Of a DNA stretch of 15,825 nucleotides, positions 15,443 to 15,825 are shown one piece after another; positions within the stretch are counted from its first letter, which is position 1, and every line of letters starts with the position of its first letter. The DNA is taken from the NCBI GenBank assembly GCA_948874605.1, contig CAQRXS010000016.1:1-15825 (forward strand), written 5' to 3'. Source of the stretch: an uncultured Bacilli bacterium (GTDB lineage Bacteria; Bacillota_I; Bacilli_A; RF39; UBA660). The position numbers were made by a program, and so were the translations under genes. The notes under the pieces are model-generated. The model searched no databases, was not told the DNA's origin, and saw nothing but the letters and a program-made list of their open reading frames with translations.

Positions 15443-15448
15443 ATTATA
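15443..15448 (-). promoter_or_regulatory. Candidate -10 box for murG
   Basis: A perfect TATAAT (15443-15448) lies 18 nt before the murG start, but no hexamer near 17 nt upstream resembles TTGACA. Confidence 0.4.
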
Positions 15449-15522
15449 CTATATTTCCAAGACATTTTTGTAGAACTTTTTATAAAAATGTAAAGAGAAA
15501 GAATACCATCTTTAATGTACCT

Positions 15523-15548
15523 AAAAAAAAGACTTATTGTCCTTCTTT
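15523..15548 (-). terminator. Weak intrinsic terminator of topA
   Basis: On the minus strand AAAGAAGGAC pairs with GTCTTTTTTT (two G-U pairs, 5-nt loop containing the topA TAA), ending in a T-run. AU-rich and only moderately convincing. Confidence 0.5.
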
Positions 15549-15825
15549 ATATTCGCAATTCGTACAACAAATTCCATCTTTTTTTTCAACAAGTAATCCA
15601 TCACAATTGGGACACTTTTTTTCTACTGGCTTGTCCCAACTTGCAAAATCGCATTTTGGATAATTACTACATCCATAGAAAACTTTACCTCTTTTTGTTT
15701 TCCTTTCAATGACTTTTCCGTCACATTTAGGGCATGACATAATTTCAGTTAATTGTTTTTCTGACTTTTTTATATATTTACATTCTGGATAGTTTGAACA
15801 AGCTGTAAACTCTCCAAAACGCCCC
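15534..15825 (-). CDS. topA: DNA topoisomerase I, C-terminal part (cut by the window edge)
   Basis: Only the last 96 residues are visible; the gene continues past the right edge and the first base belongs to an incomplete codon. They form the C-terminal zinc-ribbon repeats of bacterial topoisomerase I, which bind DNA and RNA polymerase. The partial first unit reads GRFGEFTACSNYPEC. The second has CPKCDGK followed by FYGCSNYPKCDFASWDKP. The third has CPNCDGLLVEKKDGICCTNC and ends EYKEGQ. The repeated FxxCSNYPxC motif is diagnostic. An internal ATG at 15738-15740 is only a methionine within the open frame, not the start. TopA relaxes negative supercoils during transcription. The active-site Tyr domain lies outside the window. 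Confidence 0.93.
   Translation of the reverse strand, partial: GRFGEFTACSNYPECKYIKKSEKQLTEIMSCPKCDGKVIERKTKRGKVFYGCSNYPKCDFASWDKPVEKKCPNCDGLLVEKKDGICCTNCEYKEGQ

Noticed and set aside
15462..15491. Inverted repeat ACATTTTT / AAAAATGT upstream of murG
   Set aside because: AU-only stem with a 14-nt loop and no following T-run; could arise by chance in this base composition.

Overview
The window comes from an AT-rich, Gram-positive-type bacterium of the Bacillota (Firmicutes), probably an uncultured gut-associated lineage. Supporting signs are strong AGGAGG-type ribosome binding sites, frequent GTG starts, a T-box leader ahead of valS, a DivIB-type FtsQ, a MurT/GatD pair and a clostridial-style PssA. 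TGA acts as a normal stop (ppdK, psd, ftsQ and an unknown gene end with it), so the mycoplasma code is excluded. I cannot assign a genus.

Nearly everything is on the minus strand. Reading in the minus direction from the right edge: the 3' end of topA, then murG, then ftsQ-queH (overlapping), then a decayed GNAT acetyltransferase remnant. Next comes a T-box-controlled operon of two unrecognised small proteins followed by valS. After a terminator there is a four-gene overlapping chain: a YbhN-like flippase-domain membrane protein, pssA, psd and a type IV pilin-like protein. This makes phosphatidylethanolamine from CDP-diacylglycerol and carries a surface protein gene at its end. At the left end lie xerD/xerC and ppdK, each with its own promoter. 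The only plus-strand genes are murT-gatD, divergent from xerD and convergent with the pilin gene, sharing a bidirectional terminator with it.

The themes are housekeeping: cell wall and division (MurG, FtsQ, MurT/GatD), chromosome topology and dimer resolution (TopA, Xer), membrane lipid synthesis (PssA, Psd), translation (ValS, QueH) and central carbon metabolism (PPDK). No insertion sequence, phage gene, CRISPR array, tRNA or rRNA was seen.

The most unusual feature is the GatD homologue. It keeps the family's framework but has no cysteine anywhere, and the catalytic histidine position is leucine, so it cannot be a normal glutaminase. The second is the pair of unknown genes between a valine-type T-box and valS. 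Others are the pilin gene coupled to psd, a promoter whose -35 box lies inside the preceding gene's terminator, and a 55-nt dual-coding overlap between pssA and psd.
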